From positions 1 to 13,154 of the forward strand of contig QAML01000053.1 of the NCBI GenBank assembly GCA_003150315.1: a DNA stretch of 13,154 nucleotides, written 5' to 3'. The notes under the pieces were generated by a model. That model ran no database searches. It was not told the origin of the DNA and was given only the letters and a program-made list of their open reading frames with translations. This DNA comes from Prevotellaceae bacterium (GTDB lineage: Bacteria > Bacteroidota > Bacteroidia > Bacteroidales > Bacteroidaceae). Below are positions 13,081-13,154 of this stretch, piece after piece. Position 1 is the first letter of the stretch. The number at the start of each line of letters is the position of its first letter. The position numbers and the translations under genes are program-made.

Positions 13081-13154
13081 ATAAGGCACGTTGTAAAAAA
13101 CACAAGCCATATATTTTAAAATACAAGGCACTTATTTTAAAATAAGTGCCTTGT
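13081..13154. repeat. 21-bp repeat array C, at least three plus one units, cut by the window end
   Basis: Minus-strand cores lie at 13081-13087 (GCCTTAT), 13102-13108 (GGCTTGT) and 13123-13129 (GCCTTGT), each 21 bp apart. An 18-bp centre follows at 13130-13147, identical to that of array A. A plus-strand core GCCTTGT begins at 13148 and ends with the window. One arm therefore has an extra unit compared with A and B. The array lies upstream of the interrupted GNAT gene. Confidence 0.9.

Overview
The window looks like Bacteroidales DNA, possibly Prevotellaceae, though the genus cannot be fixed from the sequence alone. Four things support this. Several genes are preceded by the Bacteroidetes sigma signal TAnnTTTG (once with a correctly spaced TTTG). 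Lipoproteins end their signals in SC and then run into polar or acidic residues. A btuB-type receptor is coupled to a BtuG-type surface beta-propeller. At the left edge is the N-terminus of a tyrosine recombinase of the kind common in Bacteroidetes mobile elements.

Layout from left to right. 1-45 (-): first 15 codons of a tyrosine integrase. 352-909 (+): thioredoxin-like lipoprotein with its own terminator. 983-2075 (+): a two-gene unit, a DUF59/MIP18-type Fe-S protein followed by the lipid A enzyme LpxH. 2115-4946 (-): a large secreted beta-helix protein resembling GH28 glycosidases, convergent with lpxH. 5086-5187: first copy of an unusual 21-bp repeat array. 5345-8527 (-): btuG and btuB, preceded by a cobalamin riboswitch at about 8655-8885 and a perfect 11-bp helix over the btuB ribosome binding site and the first base of its start codon. 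9003-9437 (-): a GNAT acetyltransferase. 9663-9736: second repeat array. 9866-10504 (+): a nitroreductase-family protein with a signal peptide. 10516-11202 (-): a DUF2461 protein. 11414-11968 (+): a rubrerythrin with an N-terminal rubredoxin domain, behind the best promoter in the window. 12057-12755 (-): a WecD-like GNAT gene cut by one in-frame amber codon. 13081-13154: third repeat array, cut by the window end.

The clearest functional unit is the vitamin B12 module. Cobalamin in the cell should bind the riboswitch and shut off translation of btuB and, through the 3-bp junction, probably btuG; BtuG captures cobalamin at the cell surface and hands it to BtuB for TonB-driven import. The remaining genes are mostly single-gene units for redox and oxidative stress (thioredoxin-like, nitroreductase, rubrerythrin), envelope (lpxH) and acetyl transfer, separated by strong, often bidirectional hairpin terminators.

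The least explained signal is the repeat family. Three intergenic arrays have cores GCCTTGT at exact 21-bp steps, pointing away from a fixed 18-bp AT-rich centre. Two arrays show two cores on each side; the third shows three on the left before the window ends. The constant geometry despite sequence drift suggests that the spacing is being kept.
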